Assembly: GCA_015522955.1 (NCBI GenBank)
Contig: WALG01000035.1
Coordinates: 1-11,741, forward strand
Source of the DNA: DHVE2 group archaeon
GTDB taxonomy: Archaea > Thermoplasmatota > Thermoplasmata > Thermoplasmatales > Aciduliprofundaceae
Direction: 5' to 3'
Length of the DNA stretch: 11,741 nt
This document shows positions 11,692-11,741 of this stretch, piece after piece. Position 1 is the first letter of the stretch. The number at the start of each line of letters is the position of its first letter. Below the pieces are notes generated by a model. That model was not told where the DNA came from, searched no databases, and worked only from the letters and a program-made list of their open reading frames with translations. A program made the position numbers and the translations under genes.

Positions 11692-11741
11692 TTCTAAATC
11701 TAGTATTTTAAAATCTTGGAATGGAAAAATGAGTGTGGAGA

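Noticed and set aside
1..11741. CRISPR arrays, insertion sequences, tRNA or rRNA genes
   Set aside because: Reading both strands I saw no regularly spaced repeats, no transposase-like frame, no terminal inverted repeats and no cloverleaf or rRNA-like stretch.
11720..11741. Possible start of a + strand gene at ATG 11720
   Set aside because: The frame meets a stop after two codons.

Overview
The window looks archaeal. The reasons are TATA-like boxes about 24-25 nt upstream of start codons that lack a Shine-Dalgarno sequence, GGTGAT-type Shine-Dalgarno sequences at other genes, oligo-T tracts after stops, an Lhr-family helicase of archaeal type, and an archaeal-type NikR. Gene content and moderate A+T richness recall peptide-fermenting Thermoplasmatota of the Aciduliprofundum (DHVE2) kind. 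That placement is an inference from memory of these families; no search was run.

Left edge, + strand: the 3' end of a biotin carrier protein or domain (3-281), then the membrane beta subunit of a sodium-pumping biotin-dependent decarboxylase (287-1396). The upstream carboxyltransferase partner must lie outside the window. Positions 1393-3865, - strand: an ECF-type nickel/cobalt importer, read in the order cbiM (3865-3167), a small PDGLE/CbiN-like membrane gene (3183-2848), cbiQ (2882-2070) and cbiO (2097-1393), all overlapping and probably translationally coupled. Directly upstream on the same strand is nikR (4364-3957) with a complete set of nickel ligands. This makes nickel the likely substrate. 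Both nikR and cbiM carry a GTAACAC...CATAC element at the promoter, and the two differ in spacer length by exactly 10 bp.

Positions 4397-5920, - strand: a secreted M14 zinc carboxypeptidase with a regulatory-like beta-sandwich and a PEF-CTERM-like tail. Positions 6043-8706, + strand: an Lhr-family superfamily 2 helicase with a C-terminal four-cysteine module. Positions 8722-11607, - strand: a large secreted, membrane-anchored papain-family (C1) protease with a CARDB-like domain and four fibronectin type III domains.

Together this is an ordinary chromosomal segment: extracellular proteolysis (M14 and C1 enzymes), sodium-coupled decarboxylation that fits amino-acid fermentation, nickel supply under NikR, and one nucleic-acid helicase. 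I see no mobile element, CRISPR array, tRNA or rRNA. I found no clear evidence of a wholly new system. The best leads are the paired NikR-like operators, several start-codon corrections set by Shine-Dalgarno position, terminator-like T tracts lying inside opposing genes, and unusual features of the M14 peptidase. No stretch over 300 bases lacks a gene; the longest gap is 5921-6042 between the divergent M14 and helicase genes.
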